This document shows positions 1 through 11,247 of a stretch of 64,000 nt of DNA, piece by piece (the stretch's first letter is position 1; every line of letters starts with the position of its first letter). The DNA is from Cyrtodaria siliqua (Eukaryota; Mollusca; Bivalvia; Adapedonta; Hiatellidae). The stretch spans positions 106,597 through 170,596 of the forward strand of contig JAWPHD010005106.1 in the NCBI GenBank assembly GCA_037043455.1, read 5' to 3'. The notes under the pieces were generated by a model that had not been told where the DNA came from, did no database searches, and saw nothing but the letters and a program-made list of their open reading frames with translations. The translations under genes were made by a program, and so were the position numbers.

Positions 1-57
1 TAAAACCTATCGTAAACACTAACCCGGATATATTTCTCTTCAAAGCCTCTATCCTAT

Positions 58-275
58 ACTTATTGTTTGTGGCGCTTGTTTCGGCCAAAGTTTTTTTTTA
101 GCTTTTTAGGCAAAATGCACCTAAGTACCGAAATAGGATGTATATCGGTGAAACAGACATTTGTAGTGGTAAATAAAAATACTTTACTTTTCAAAATCGG
201 TTGAGAAATAACAATTCCGTGCGCGAAAGCTGTTTTTGTTGGGCATTTTCAATGCAAAATTTGCTGCATGAAAAA
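58..275. mobile_element. Fragment of a TIR DNA element (same family as 5,369-5,943)
   Basis: The stretch starting with TATTGTTTGTGGCGCTTG and running to GCTGCATGAAA is closely similar to one end of the element at 5,369-5,943. It shares the blocks CAGACATTT.TAGTGGTAAATAAAAATAC and GGTTGAGAAATAA. Only one end is present here, so this is a solo or truncated copy. No coding capacity is seen, and the superfamily is not determined. Confidence 0.6.
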
Positions 276-314
276 AAACATCTTAAATCTCCCGTTTTAC
301 AAACTCAAAAATAA

Positions 315-389
315 CCTGGTTCCCTGGCCTGCCACAATGCTTGACCAATGAGTACTGTGAAAAGCATTGTGGGAGGCCAGGGAACCAGG
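315..389. repeat. Foldback hairpin, 28-bp arms
   Basis: The arms 315-342 and 362-389 are reverse complements over 28 bp with a single mismatch, separated by a 19-nt loop. Each arm contains CCTGGTTCCCTGGCCT. This is a small foldback or MITE remnant, or possibly a structured site. The 61-codon open frame crossing it is not supported as a gene. Confidence 0.8.
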
Positions 390-429
390 CTAACTCAAAC
401 TCAAACAAGCTGTGTTCGTGAAAACTCAG

Positions 430-1110
430 CCAATCCCTTTTTTTCCGGATCACGCCTCGTGTGTATATCGACGCTTCGGTACGTTCAAAATATTGACATT
501 TTGATCGACGGAAGGCAACGGCACAGAAAATAGTGCACTGTTGCTTAGCTGGTTGCTATGTAAACAATACGACCGTTACCTACACGTGTTGATATATAGT
601 ATGCGTTGCATGTTTGTTTTTTACAATACAGATGAATGTTTCATCACTGCTTTCATGTAAATAAACTATTAATGGAGCAATCGGCTAAATGACATTGCAA
701 TAGTTGGATGATAAATTTGATTTTGAATGCAAATTTGTTTTGGCGGGAATCTAAGTCGTGCCATGCTGGTCTGACGTAACAAATATGCAATCGTGAATTC
801 CTCGGGATCCCGCCTCGTGTGTATCACGGCGCTTCGGTATGTTCAAAACATTGGCATTCTATTAGCCGGAAGGCAACGGCACAGAAAATAGTGCACTGTT
901 GCTAAGCTGTTGCTACATAAACAATACGGCCGCTTGCCACACGTGTTGATGTTTGATTTGCATTGCATGTTTGTTATTTACAATACAGATGAAGGTTTTA
1001 TCACTGCTTTCACGTAAATAAGCTATAGATGGAGCAATCGGCTAAATGACATTGCAAAATGTTCACGTAAATAAACTATAGATGGAGCAATCGGCTAAAT
1101 GACATTGCAA
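430..1110. repeat. Two imperfect direct copies of a ~250-bp segment
   Basis: Positions ~445-690 and ~808-1,060 share CGCCTCGTGTGTAT, GGAAGGCAACGGCACAGAAA, ATAGTGCACTGTTGCT and GGAGCAATCGGCTAAATGAC in the same order. A short further duplication of the last block follows at 1,060-1,110. The same segment recurs inverted at ~2,990-3,175, so it belongs to a dispersed, probably DNA-transposon-derived family. No protein is recognised. Confidence 0.7.
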
Positions 1111-1760
1111 ACTGTTGAAGATAACTTTTTGGCGGGAATCTGACGCGCGTCACGCCAGTATGACGTAATCAATATGGAAACCTGCGTATTACATTCAATT
1201 CATGCTGCGAAGCAGTGTACGAGATGTTGCGAATGAACCAATATGGTGACATTCCAATCGGAACTGCCTCAACCATTTTTTTCAAAAATAATCTCGGAAA
1301 GAAATAGACACCATCTTGGATACTACTTTTTAATCAAATGGGGTCAGTCACGTGGAATAAAAATGGCGGCGACCATTGAACCATCATGGTGCTTCTTCAT
1401 CCCGAAGAATGACGGGATTGGCCGAGCGTTTACGATTGGCTACTCCGGTTGTTATGTAAACAAAACAATACGCTATTAATTACAAAATATTTTTATATTT
1501 AACTATTTTAACTTAAACTGACTATTACATGATAAGACTTATTTCAAAAGAGTATAAAATTTAATAAATAATACAAATATGTTTAAAATCAATTCATTTC
1601 CGGGTCTATATTTTGTTACGGTTTACACGGTACTTTGCCGGAGCAAATCACCCAAACCCATCAAATCGACTTGTATCCTTGGAAATACCCACGAGCATTA
1701 TTTCCGATGATCTACGGAAATGAGCGAGTTTGCACGATTGGGTGAAATTCGATTTAAGTC
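1111..1760. repeat. Left copy of a large inverted-repeat family
   Basis: Blocks here reappear in reverse complement downstream. GAAGCAGTGTACGAGATGTTGCG (about 1,208-1,230) matches 2,827-2,850. The block from CCGGGTCTATATTTTGTTAC to CACCCAAACCCATC (1,601-1,663) matches 3,450-3,512. The order of blocks differs between the two sides, so this is a rearranged inverted repeat rather than one clean TIR element. Confidence 0.6.
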
Positions 1761-1762
1761 TT

Positions 1763-2037
1763 GATCTTCTTCGACGCTTGATTGTAAATACAAACGTCTT
1801 GACCGTTTGTGCAGGAAAAAAAGATCGATCCGCATTTAGTTCGTCGATATAATAATGAAGATTCCGTCTTTGTTTATCATTGTTTATTAATATCTGCCTT
1901 TCTGTATATTTTGGTCCCTGTTTCAGCCAATCACAAACGATACCAGTGTATCGGTAAAAATCAGACTTTGTTCTGGAGGATTGTTCTAGCCGTTTGTCGT
2001 TCTAGACGTTTGTCTTGAAAACAAGCAAGCGTCGCAT
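1763..2037. mobile_element. MITE, family of 13,081-13,433 (nested copy)
   Basis: The left end carries TTCTTCGACGCTTGATTGTA and the right end CAAGCGTCGCATA, the same inverted ends as the better-preserved copy at 13,081-13,433. The outermost bases are more diverged here. It is non-coding. Confidence 0.6.
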
Positions 2038-2826
2038 ATAAATTCGAGTAATGCTGCGAAGCAGTATACGGGATGTTGCAAATAAATGTGAGTCTAAAAT
2101 AATCGATAATGTCAGCGTTCTACAGTCGTTTATATTTAAACGCTGTGGTTAATAGTCGTAAATGTCAATTCGGCAGGTGCCCTTCTGATTTTTCAGGACT
2201 TCATCCTAATACATTTAGGGATTCACGAACCTTTGGGGACCCTTTTTAGAATACACATAAATATAAAACACACATTTGAGGAAAGTTTGATGCATTTGTC
2301 CGGCGTGTCTAGATTGGGTCCTAAAACCTGGGTTTTGGTCCCTAGCTATATATATGCAAATCACCTGACTAGACTACTTTTTCCCCCATAAACACGAGAG
2401 ATGATACTAGTATCGATCTAGGGCAAGAATGTCGTAAATGTTTGAACGTCAACCAATCGGATTGAAGGATTTTTGGCACGTGCGTTAAAATGCTGACTGC
2501 TTCACTGCGCATGTACAGTTTCACTGATACAATCGACAGAACACCAATTTGTTTGCCGTAAATTACGGCTAAATAAACCGCATTCAAACCACGATATCGT
2601 GGCCAAACGTCTGAACTACGTACACTAAAAAAGATATACATGTATTGGGCTTTCACTCAATATTGTTTGCCTAATACAGACGCGTCACTTACACAAAGAA
2701 AGTAAGGTGGTGGGATATCTATACACTGTGAAAATGGTTAGGTCTATAAAACAATCAGGTAAACATAATGGCGGACTGCTACAGTCGTTTATATTTAAAC
2801 GCTGTGTAGCAGTCTAGTTAGAATGT
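2038..2826. other. No gene recognised; contains a perfect cruciform at 2,775-2,813
   Basis: No coding sequence could be supported. At 2,775-2,813 an outer stem (ACTGCTACA/TGTAGCAGT) encloses an inner stem (CGTTTA/TAAACG). A related single copy of the inner part lies at ~2,120-2,150. The 95-codon minus-strand frame at 2,369-2,656 has no recognisable domain. Confidence 0.6.
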
Positions 2827-3650
2827 AGCACATTCGCAACATCTCGTACACTCTTCGCAGTATTACTCGAACAGGAAGTAAGTGTATACTCCCTGCTCAA
2901 ATGTAATTCGCAGGTTTCCATATTGGTTACGTCATAGCGCCTTAGATTCCCACCAAAACAAATTTGCATTCAAAATCAAAGTTGTCATCCACATGTTGCA
3001 ATGTTATTCAGCCGATTGCTCCGTCAATAGTTTATTTACATGAAAGCAGTGATAAAACCTTCATCTCCATTGTAAAAAACAAACACTCAACGCATATTAT
3101 ACATGAACACATGTGGCAAGCGTCTATATTGTTTACATAGCAACAGTGCACTATTGTCTGTGCCGGGATTGGCCGAGCGTTCTCGATTGGAAAGTAGCAT
3201 TTACAGACTGTAGACATTCGATAACTGCAAATCTTGTGACGTCACAAGCATGCAAAATGTATGTTTTAATCATTCACTTTAGTGCGATAAAATTAAAATT
3301 GAAGACATTTTGAACTGCGGACTAATTGCAACAGAAAATGTTTTTACAGCATCTGAAAGTATAGACATTTAGCTTTAACATACTGAAATCAATCGTACAA
3401 ACTCGCTCATTTCCGTAGATCATCGGAAATAATTCTAAAGATACACGTTCAATGGGTTTGGGTGATTTGCTCCGGCAAAGTACCGTGTAAACCGTAACAA
3501 AAATATAGACCCGGAAATGGATTGATTTTAAACATATTTGTGTTATTTTTATTAAATTTTTATACTCTTTCAAAATAAGTCTAATTATTTTATGGTCAGT
3601 TTAAGTTAAAATAGTTATATGCAAAAAATATTGTGTAATTAATTGCGTAC
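2827..3650. repeat. Right, inverted copy of the 430-1,760 repeat family
   Basis: This is the reverse complement of several blocks from 445-1,735, including GGTTTCCATATTGGTTACGTCA, the GCCGATTGCTCC block and the TTGCTCCGGCAAAGTACCGTG block. Open frames on both strands here mirror each other and are repeat shadows. Confidence 0.65.
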
Positions 3651-3691
3651 AATCGAACAAACTCGCTTATTTCCGCAGATCGTTCCACGTG

Positions 3692-3811
3692 GGTTAGTTG
3701 GAATACATTCCTCTGCGATATTAATTAATCTGGTGGGTTCCACTAGATTAATTAATATCGCAAAGTCCACTAAATTAATTAATATCGCAAAGGAATGTAT
3801 TCCAACTAACC
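3692..3811. repeat. Foldback element with 45-bp arms
   Basis: The arms 3,692-3,736 and 3,767-3,811 are reverse complements over 45 bp with three mismatches. The inner ~27-bp piece containing AGATTAATTAATATCGCAAAG is additionally duplicated in the loop (3,738-3,766). The element abuts the 5' side of the LINE fragment at 3,820. Confidence 0.8.
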
Positions 3812-3819
3812 TAGCGACG

Positions 3820-4760
3820 ATCCGGCCAAATCATAGGCCGTGGTATAATTCTGAATTTAAACGAACTTCTCTTAACGCTATAGACAGAAACGTATTGCTC
3901 TTAGTAATGAAAAGGATTGGAAAATATTTAAAAACCTTAGAAAAAAAGTGAATAACATATGCCAAAGAATTATTTTTTAACAACATTGAGTTTACTATAT
4001 CTGATATGAGATCGAACAATTCAAGAAACTATTGGAAAACTATTAAATTGTTAGTTAAAGAAAATTCAAAAAGCTGGGACGATATACCACTCTTAAAAAA
4101 TAATGACGGTACATCTCTGTGTCTTACTTAGAGAAGACAAACACATTAAATGATTACCTTGTATCAGCATCTTCACTTGATGATTCACAGGCGACATTGC
4201 CAAAGTTTGAACTTAAGACAGATAGTTCCATTCATGATATTTCTATAACTGCAACCAATATATCAGATGTTTTGTCTAACTTAATTATAAATAAAGCTAG
4301 CGGACCCGATGAGATCAGTCACCGTATGTTAAAAGAAACATCAAAGACGACGGGGAAACCACTTTGTATTTTATTTAACCGATCTATACAAGAACATGTG
4401 TACCCAAGTTGTTGGAAATTAGCAAACGTTATGCCCTTATTTAAAAATGGTGAAAAGGATAGTTCCTCTAATTATAGACCAATCTCTTTGATTAGTTGTT
4501 TTGGAAAAGTGATGGAACGTGTAGTGTTTAAATATTTGTATACTTTCTTGCATTCTAATAATTTAATTTATAAAAAAACAGTCAGGTTTCTTACCCGGTC
4601 ATTCCACGGTATTCCAATTGATTGATATATACAACCATATTTGTAAAGCCTTTGACGAAAATAAATTAACTTTCATGATATTGTGTGATATTTCTAAAGC
4701 ATTTGATAGGGTTTGGCATCGAGGAATTATTTTTAAACTCCAGGTATGGTATATCAGGAA
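3820..4760 (+). pseudogene. LINE (non-LTR retrotransposon) reverse transcriptase fragment, frameshifted
   Basis: Frames in this interval read as the pre-RT linker and N-terminal RT of a jockey/CR1-type LINE. The PWYNSEF linker motif is near 3,840. It is followed by NKASGPDEISHRMLK, WKLANVMPLFKNGEKD and SSNYRPISLISCFGKVMERV (4,119-4,580), then a frameshift near 4,590. The palm motif CDISKAFDRVWH lies at ~4,685-4,720. The coding stops soon after motif A; motifs B and C (FADD/YADD) are missing. A stop and frameshifts also lie near 3,950-4,120. It is a dead copy, truncated at both ends. Its 3' side runs into the dispersed repeat at 4,785. The assignment as LINE RT is secure; the clade is inference. 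Confidence 0.85.
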
Positions 4761-4784
4761 ACTTACTCAATTGGTTATCTCAGT

Positions 4785-4995
4785 TGAGATATACCTCATT
4801 TCCCCGTGCAGTCAAGCAGTGGTAAAAGTAGTATCTACGTCATACAGATACAACTTATTTTACATACAACTTTGTAGCGGTTTTAAATATATGTTTATCT
4901 CCGGGACTATCAAGAAATGTTCATATGGTATTTAAGAGTTCAACTTGTTGATTTATAGTACTACAAAAATGGTAGCCATTCATCTTTAACAGTAG
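4785..4995. repeat. Dispersed repeat, copy 1 (pair with 19,025-19,225)
   Basis: The interval shares GTAAAAGTAGTATCTACGTCA, AGCGGTTTTAAATATATGTTT, ACTATCAAGAAATGTTCATATG and GCCATTCATCTTTAA with 19,025-19,225. It directly follows the broken LINE palm and may be what truncated it. Confidence 0.75.
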
Positions 4996-4999
4996 AATA

Positions 5000-5368
5000 C
5001 GTGTCGGTGAATTTAGCACGCCGACATTTTGTATCAATTATATTCTAATACATGTAGTTATAAGTATATGTTTATAGTATAAACTTCTTTAAACCATTTA
5101 CTAAATAGTTTCGTGGTTTTATCGCTTTATATAAATTAATAAAACAAACTTCGAGTTGTTACAAACATGATCTAAATGCCAAACAAAACGTGTATTTGTC
5201 AGATTATTTCCCCTTCTGCCAAACACATGTTTAAAGTTTGAATTCTCATTTGACGTTTTATGAGACGAATCATATTGACTGCAATGAGACATAATTCACT
5301 AAAGAATAAAATGTGTTGAGCTCCGACACTGTCAAATATAAGTAATTTCACTCATTGTCAACGTGCAC
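5000..5368. other. No feature recognised
   Basis: AT-rich sequence with no supportable open frame and no repeat partner noticed within the window. Confidence 0.4.
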
Positions 5369-5943
5369 TATTGTTTGGGGCGCTTGTTTCAGGAAAAGTT
5401 TTTTTGGACTTTTAAGATAAAAATTAATCTACTGCCTAAATAAGTTGTATATCAGTGGAACAGACATTTTTAGTGGTAAATAAAAATACCTTATTTTTCA
5501 AAATTGGTTGAGAAATAAAAAATTCATGTGCAAAAGCTGTTTTTGATGGGTCATTTTCAATGCAAAATTCTGCTGCATGAACAATTTGAAAAAAATATTT
5601 TTTTAGAAATTTTATCCAAAAATGGTTTTAAATTGTTGGATATCAGTAAATTAGAGATTCCCTGAAAGTTTTATAGCAACATATAAGGGATTACTGAAGT
5701 TATTTGAAATTTCGTAGTTTTCTGCTGCCTCACCAACAAGGAATTTACATAGGAAAAGCAACATCAAAAAATCTTTTTGGCTGTAAAATATTTATTTCTC
5801 AACCGATTTTCAAAAGTAAAGTCGTTTTTATTTACCACTAAAAATGCCAGTTCTAATGATATATGGCTGATTTACGTATTAATTAAATTGCTCAAGTTAC
5901 TACAGAAAACCCTTTGGCTGAAGCAAGCGCCCCAAACAATAAT
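5369..5943. mobile_element. Non-autonomous DNA element with long TIRs
   Basis: The left end TATTGTTTGGGGCGCTTG and the right end CAAGCGCCCCAAACAATA are inverted copies of each other. Similarity continues inward for roughly 150-200 bp per side, for example TTTACCACTAAAAATG near 5,840 against GTAGTGGTAAATAAAAAT-type sequence near 5,480. There is no transposase. A partial copy of the same family lies at 58-275. Confidence 0.7.
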
Positions 5944-6425
5944 ACTGTTCTTGGACACATTCACACAGAACAGTCAATCTTAAAATTGGTTTTAAAGTTG
6001 CAACGAGCAGCTCTGTAATTGGTCCTGCATTCTCGAGGGGACTGAGACTATCAGTTGTTGGTTGCTCGCCAGTCCTTTTGAGATTCTCCCCTTTTGTGAT
6101 GCTCCATCCCCATATCTCTGGATTTAATGTTGCATTACCTTAACTTACCTCCAAATGTGTGTCTCTAACTAACGAATAGATGCCTACGGTTTAAAGTTTT
6201 CGGAGGATAGACTCCGATAGACGGAGAAATCCAGTTTATGTCCCCAACCTAGAACGAGACTAAGGAAACGTGTCTTGAAAAGAACACACTGACGAAACTC
6301 AGTGGTGCCAGTGCCGATCGAAGCCAAGAAAAACACATTGCAGCTATAATCGAGTGATTCGAGTCAATAAGCTATTTGGTTTTCAACTTTCATTTTACCA
6401 TTACCCTGCGCTCACGTAAGGCTAG
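5944..6425. other. No gene recognised
   Basis: No frame or repeat could be supported between the TIR element and the minisatellite. Confidence 0.4.
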
Positions 6426-6429
6426 ATCA

Positions 6430-6915
6430 AAGTGTTGAATGCTGGGCTGGGATTGAATGTAGGGCTGGATTCGAATGTTTAACGCAGGGCTATGTTCAAA
6501 TGTTGAACGCAAGACTGGGTTCAGCTGTTGAACGCAGGGCTGGGATCGAATGTTGAACGCAAGTTGAACGCAGGACTGGGTCCAAAGGTTAAACGCAGGC
6601 TGGGTTCGAATGTTGAACTCAGAGCTATAAGATCGAATGCTGAAAGCAGGACTGGGTTCAACCGTGAACGCAGGGCTAAGATCGAATTACGAATGCACGA
6701 TTCGAATGTTGAATGCAAGGTTTGATTAGAATGTTGAATGTAGGGCCAGGTTCGAAAGTTAAATCAGGGACTAGGGATAGACGTAATATAAACGGGTCCT
6801 GATTAAATGCAGGGCTGGGTTAAAATGTTGAACGCAGGGCTAAGATCGAATGTTGAATGCAACACTGGGTTCGAATGTTGAAAGCACGGTTTGGTTCGAA
6901 TGTTGAATTCAAGAC
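6430..6915. repeat. Minisatellite, ~25-bp degenerate unit
   Basis: About 19 imperfect units follow the pattern TTGAACGCAGGGCTGGGTTC plus GAATG. Open frames of 65 codons on both strands (6,521-6,725) arise purely from the repeat and are not genes. Confidence 0.85.
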
Positions 6916-7057
6916 TGATTGTTAATAGAGTTTTCGGAACGAAGAACTCGTTTGGCGCCGCTAGCTGACGGAAAATCTGTCTGAAGCTTTCGTTTGATAA
7001 TAGTGTTCGGAGTTCGACAGTTTCCCGACTGTTGTCAAGAATGTATTTATGCTATGT

Positions 7058-7380
7058 TTACGGGGCTGGCGTGGTCAAGTATAGACACCAGGGTGGCTTG
7101 AAACCAGAGGACTCGTGTTCAAGCCTCACCAGCGCCACTTAGTTCCATCAGTGTGTTATTGAGAAGACACTTTCCCTTAACCTCGTCCGTCGGGTCGGGA
7201 CGTAGACCGGACAGTCTCTTATATCGGAGCGTATCCTCTAAGGACGATAAAGAACCATAGGGAATATACTCGTTAGTAATTGTAGGACAGATTCCGGGAT
7301 TCCTGTTTCCTTTCCCTCTCTCTAGGGCAGCTCTATATAAAATACATTCAGCTGACGAGCTGCTAACTAACATTCAAATA
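7058..7380 (+). mobile_element. tRNA-derived SINE, family A, diverged copy 1
   Basis: This copy aligns by eye along its length with the well-preserved copy at 38,253-38,566. Shared landmarks are GGGCTGGCGTGGT at the head, a box B-like GTTCAAGCCTC, GACACTTTCCCTTA, CCTCGTCCGTCGG, TAAAGAACCATAGG, CCTCTCTCTAGGGC and a tail close to ACATTCAA. The tRNA head is partly scrambled, so the internal Pol III promoter is probably dead. Confidence 0.8.
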
Positions 7381-7439
7381 TATGTGTTATTATTCATATA
7401 TAGAGCGTCGTTTCTGCTATTATTCTTTGATTAAATGGA

Positions 7440-7640
7440 CTGGCTTCTTTGGTTTTTAAAGCCATTTTCCAGCACATATTTGGCTATGTATGACGATCGT
7501 TTTTTTGTGGTTGAGTAGACCATCCACATATTCCTGGGTAGAACCAGTACTGTATACCTCCCGTCGTCCATAAGAATCGACACTTTTTCTCTTACAAGTT
7601 GAGTTCCCAGAAGGCGATCTAGAAGAATAGTGGGTGACAA
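7440..7640 (-). mobile_element. SINE family B, minus-strand copy
   Basis: The reverse complement carries GTGTCGATTCTTA, GACGGGAGGT, CAGTACTGGTTCTACCCAGG and a tail resembling TGGAAAATGGC. It matches the copies at 42,518-42,775 and 45,738-45,995. The tRNA-like head, which would lie near 7,640-7,700, is degenerate. Confidence 0.7.
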
Positions 7641-8109
7641 TCCAAATACGAGTAAAACTATCATAATGTGTGTCCGTTTGGTATATTCAATGTACATATT
7701 AATTAAACTCGATCCCATATTAAATCGATTTATTTATTTTACATTTGTGTAATTTTGACCCTGATCTGACAGTTGTCGTATAATAAATTATTGCTAATGA
7801 AATAGTTTGGTCGTGAAATCTTGATGACTCAGCTAGTTTTCAATGCGTAAATCATTAATTTATATAAGACTATACTAGAAGTTCTGTGTTCAAACTACAC
7901 TTTTTTTTCTCAAATACAAGAGAAAACGCTCATAATGTTGTTCAGTTTCATATGAAATGTGTATCGCATATTCAGGTTCGGTTAAATTATTGTTTATAAA
8001 AATGTTAGGGTTGGAAAACTTGAACACGACGTCTCGGTGTATTTTTATTGTTAAATAATCAAAATTAATTCATATGGGGTTCATATTGCTAGCAGTTGTA
8101 CATATTATT
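7641..8109. other. No gene recognised
   Basis: AT-rich spacer between the SINE copy and the truncated LINE. No supportable frame was found. Confidence 0.4.
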
Positions 8110-8206
8110 GAAAAGTACAAATGTGTTGTATTGGCACCAGTTACTCTTCAAGATCGTCTCATGTCCCTTTAAAATTCACAGACAATGTATCATCTGATCT
8201 CAGTAA

Positions 8207-10873
8207 ATTGGCAGACTAGAATGTCATAGTACGATTAACTGTGCCCCGTTACATTTTTCATTTGTATGTAATAATGTATCACCTGATGTTAACAGTTATT
8301 CTGAGACACGATTTAAGTGGAATGATTTGTATAAGGCGCAATTTCGGTCTGGTATTATTGCCAAATTGCCCGACTTCAATAATATTGTATTTAATTTAAA
8401 TAACTGTACTAAACAGTCGATAAACGAGGCTTTGAGCAATTTTACTGATACTATACGGAGTGTTGCTGATCCTTTATTTACAAAACGCACTTATTCTGAA
8501 AATAAACCTTGTTTTGATACTGAGTTTCGTATGAAAAATGCAGACTGGTTTGATCAAGACTGTGTGAATGCTCGAAATACGTATTTAGATGCCTTAAACC
8601 TGTTTAATTGTTATAAAACTGATGCAAATAGAATAGATTTATGTGAACGTAAATTATTGTATAAGAATATAATTTGTAAGAAGAAAAATACATTTTATAA
8701 ACGTAAAATGTCCGAAATAGAGAGCCTTAAGAAAAGTAAACCACGAGATTTTTGGAAGTATTTCAAGAGCTCAAATAAGTCTGTTGCTAATAAGATAGCA
8801 TTAGATACTTTTCGTGAATATTTTGAAAAGCTTGGCAGTGATGTATTTAACTGTACAAATGAAGACGCGAAAAAATTTTGTGAAAATAATGATTTTGATA
8901 ATCCTAATGGGTCCTTCCCAGAACTTGACCAGCCCATCACGATTGATGAAATTTTAAATGCTGTAAAATCTTTAAAAAGAGGGAAGGCTTTTGGTAGTGA
9001 TTGTTTACTGAATGAATATTGTATTGAAAGCATAGACATATTATCGGCTCATTTATGCGATATATTCAACTGCATTTTGAATTCGGGTTTTTACCCAGAT
9101 AAATGGATGGAAGGGATTATAATTCCTTTACACAAAAAAGGTGATGTAAATGATGTAAATAATTATAGAGGCATTACGCTAGTTAGTTGTTTCTCAAAGA
9201 TTTTAAATACTGTACTCAATAGGCGACTTGAAAACTTTTGTAATGAGCATAACATAATTTCGGATGCTCAGTTCGGATTTCGGAAAGGAAAATCCACTGT
9301 TGATGCGATTTTTATACTTATGTCATTAGTCCAAAAATACTTGAATGAAAACAAACGATTGTATGTTATTTTTGTCGATTTGATGAAATGTTTTGATTCT
9401 ATTTATAGAAATGCATTATGGCTTAAGATGTATAGATGTGGTATTAATGGCAAATTACTTAGAATTATACGCAATATGTACCAAAAAGTCAAATCATGTG
9501 TCAAATCCTGTGCTAATTATACTGATTATTTTAATTATGCTGTTGGCTTACGTCAAGGGGAGGTAATGTCCCCTCTTTTGTTTTCTCTTTTTGTTGAAGA
9601 TTTGGAGTTATATTTGCAAAATAATATAGATTCAGGTTTGCAATTAGATGATATAGTACTAATGTTATTGCTATTTGCGGATGACATGGCCATTGTAGGA
9701 AAAACACCTGCTGAAATACAAGTACATTTAGATACATTAAATAATTATTGCGATTCGTGGGGACTTAAAGTAAATATTGCCAAAACTAAAATTATGGTTT
9801 TTCGTAAACGTGGCGGGTTATTAGCCAGTGAGCATTGGACCTACAATGGAGACGTTATCAACGTAGTGAATGATTTTAACTATTTAGGGAATATTTTCAA
9901 TTATACTGGAAATTTCGCTCTTAATCAGGAGCATTTAGTTGGTAAAGCTCTTAAGGCAATGAATGTTTTATTATGTAAATGTAAAGTATATGATTTGAGT
10001 CCTAAAACTTTATGTCAGTTGTTCAATGCCTTTGTTGTGTCTGTTCTTAGTTATGCATGTGAGATTTGGGGCAATACTAAATCTAAAGAAATTGAAAGAA
10101 TTCATTTAAAATTTTGCAAAAGGTTATTAAAGGTACTACCTAATACATGCAATGCAGCTGTGTATGGTGAACTTGGAAGATATCCCCTATATGTTAATAG
10201 ATATATAAGAATTATGAAATATTGGTTGAAAGTAATAAATACTGACAATATCATTCTAAAGACTGTGTATGGACACGCTTTACAGGACTGTAATAGCGGA
10301 AAAACGAACTGGGTTAGCAGTGTTAAGAAATTACTAGATGATTACGGTTTTTCTTATGTATTCGATAATGCGTCTTATATAAACAGTGACGTTTTTTTGT
10401 ATGACTTTAGAATTAGAGTTTTAGATGCCTTTAAACAAAATTGGTGTGGTACCTTAAACAACAGTTCTGTGTTAACATTGTACAAAGATATTAAAACTAG
10501 TTTGGAATATGAAACATATTTAGATATTTTGCCAAGAAGTTTACGTCTATATTTTACTAGACTTAGACTATCTGTGCATCCACTCAGAATACAGACTGGT
10601 AGATATGCCAGCAATAGAACACTTCGTGAAGAAAGATATTGCCTAATTTGTAATAGTTTAGATATAGAAGATGAATTTCATTTTGTATGTATTTGTCCTT
10701 GTTATATTGATATTAGAAAGAAATACTTAAAACGTTGTTATTACAAACGTCCTTCTGTTTTCAAATATTTGGAGTTACTGAAATCACATGACAAGATAGA
10801 AATAATAAAACTTTCGTTATATGTTAAAGAATCAATTATATTAAGAAACGCATTATTAACTATTGAAAGGTAG
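8207..10873 (+). CDS. LINE ORF2-type reverse transcriptase (intact frame, lacks endonuclease)
   Basis: The open frame is 889 codons after a stop at 8,204. No natural start is evident because the 5' part is missing; a TTG at 8,327 gives 848 residues. Seen from that start: a linker with WFDQDC near residue 70, LKRGKAFGSD near 220, IIPLHKKGDVNDVNNYRGIT near 265-285, QFGFRKGKSTVDAI near 320 and motif A FVDLMKCFD near 348. Motif B GLRQGEVMSPLLFSL lies near 405 and motif C FADDM near 448, so the catalytic aspartates are present. The C-terminus has a Cys/His cluster (CLICNSLDIEDEFHFVC, from about residue 770), typical of several LINE clades. In the full element this enzyme would copy its RNA at a nicked target. 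It could supply RT but not cleavage. Clade (jockey/I/CR1 group) uncertain. Confidence 0.9.
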   Translation: MGRLECHSTINCAPLHFSFVCNNVSPDVNSYSETRFKWNDLYKAQFRSGIIAKLPDFNNIVFNLNNCTKQSINEALSNFTDTIRSVADPLFTKRTYSENKPCFDTEFRMKNADWFDQDCVNARNTYLDALNLFNCYKTDANRIDLCERKLLYKNIICKKKNTFYKRKMSEIESLKKSKPRDFWKYFKSSNKSVANKIALDTFREYFEKLGSDVFNCTNEDAKKFCENNDFDNPNGSFPELDQPITIDEILNAVKSLKRGKAFGSDCLLNEYCIESIDILSAHLCDIFNCILNSGFYPDKWMEGIIIPLHKKGDVNDVNNYRGITLVSCFSKILNTVLNRRLENFCNEHNIISDAQFGFRKGKSTVDAIFILMSLVQKYLNENKRLYVIFVDLMKCFDSIYRNALWLKMYRCGINGKLLRIIRNMYQKVKSCVKSCANYTDYFNYAVGLRQGEVMSPLLFSLFVEDLELYLQNNIDSGLQLDDIVLMLLLFADDMAIVGKTPAEIQVHLDTLNNYCDSWGLKVNIAKTKIMVFRKRGGLLASEHWTYNGDVINVVNDFNYLGNIFNYTGNFALNQEHLVGKALKAMNVLLCKCKVYDLSPKTLCQLFNAFVVSVLSYACEIWGNTKSKEIERIHLKFCKRLLKVLPNTCNAAVYGELGRYPLYVNRYIRIMKYWLKVINTDNIILKTVYGHALQDCNSGKTNWVSSVKKLLDDYGFSYVFDNASYINSDVFLYDFRIRVLDAFKQNWCGTLNNSSVLTLYKDIKTSLEYETYLDILPRSLRLYFTRLRLSVHPLRIQTGRYASNRTLREERYCLICNSLDIEDEFHFVCICPCYIDIRKKYLKRCYYKRPSVFKYLELLKSHDKIEIIKLSLYVKESIILRNALLTIER

Positions 10874-11165
10874 TTACTTAGTTCAACCTCCTACTCTTAT
10901 TTACTATACTACATAATAATAATAATAATAATGAAATGATAAATTATACCATTTGTATATATTTCACCATTGAAATCACATGACAAAAAATAATAAAACT
11001 TCTGTTATATGTTAAAGAATCAATTGTATTAAGAAAAGCTTTATTAACTATTGAAAGGTAGTTACTTAGTTCAACCTCCTACTCTTATTTACTATACTAC
11101 ATAATAATAATAATAACAATAATAATGAAATGATTAATTATACCATTTGTATATATTTCATCATT
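10780..11165 (+). repeat. Tandem duplication (192-bp period) of the LINE 3' end
   Basis: GAAATCACATGACA begins at 10,780 and again at 10,972. The second copy repeats the last ~30 codons, the stop (TTGAAAGGTAG), the UTR and the ATAATAATAATAA stretch with a few substitutions. Such a duplicated tail might come from a template jump or unequal crossover. Confidence 0.9.
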
Positions 11166-11247
11166 TACTTGTATATATACGTTGACATCATATATGCTAA
11201 TATGTATGTATTGTAGACGATGTACTTTGTACAAGTCTGAATAAAAA

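Noticed and set aside
6521..6725. Overlapping 65-codon frames on both strands
   Set aside because: Products of the 25-bp minisatellite.
9531..9737. Minus-strand frames inside the LINE RT
   Set aside because: Antisense shadows of the RT gene.
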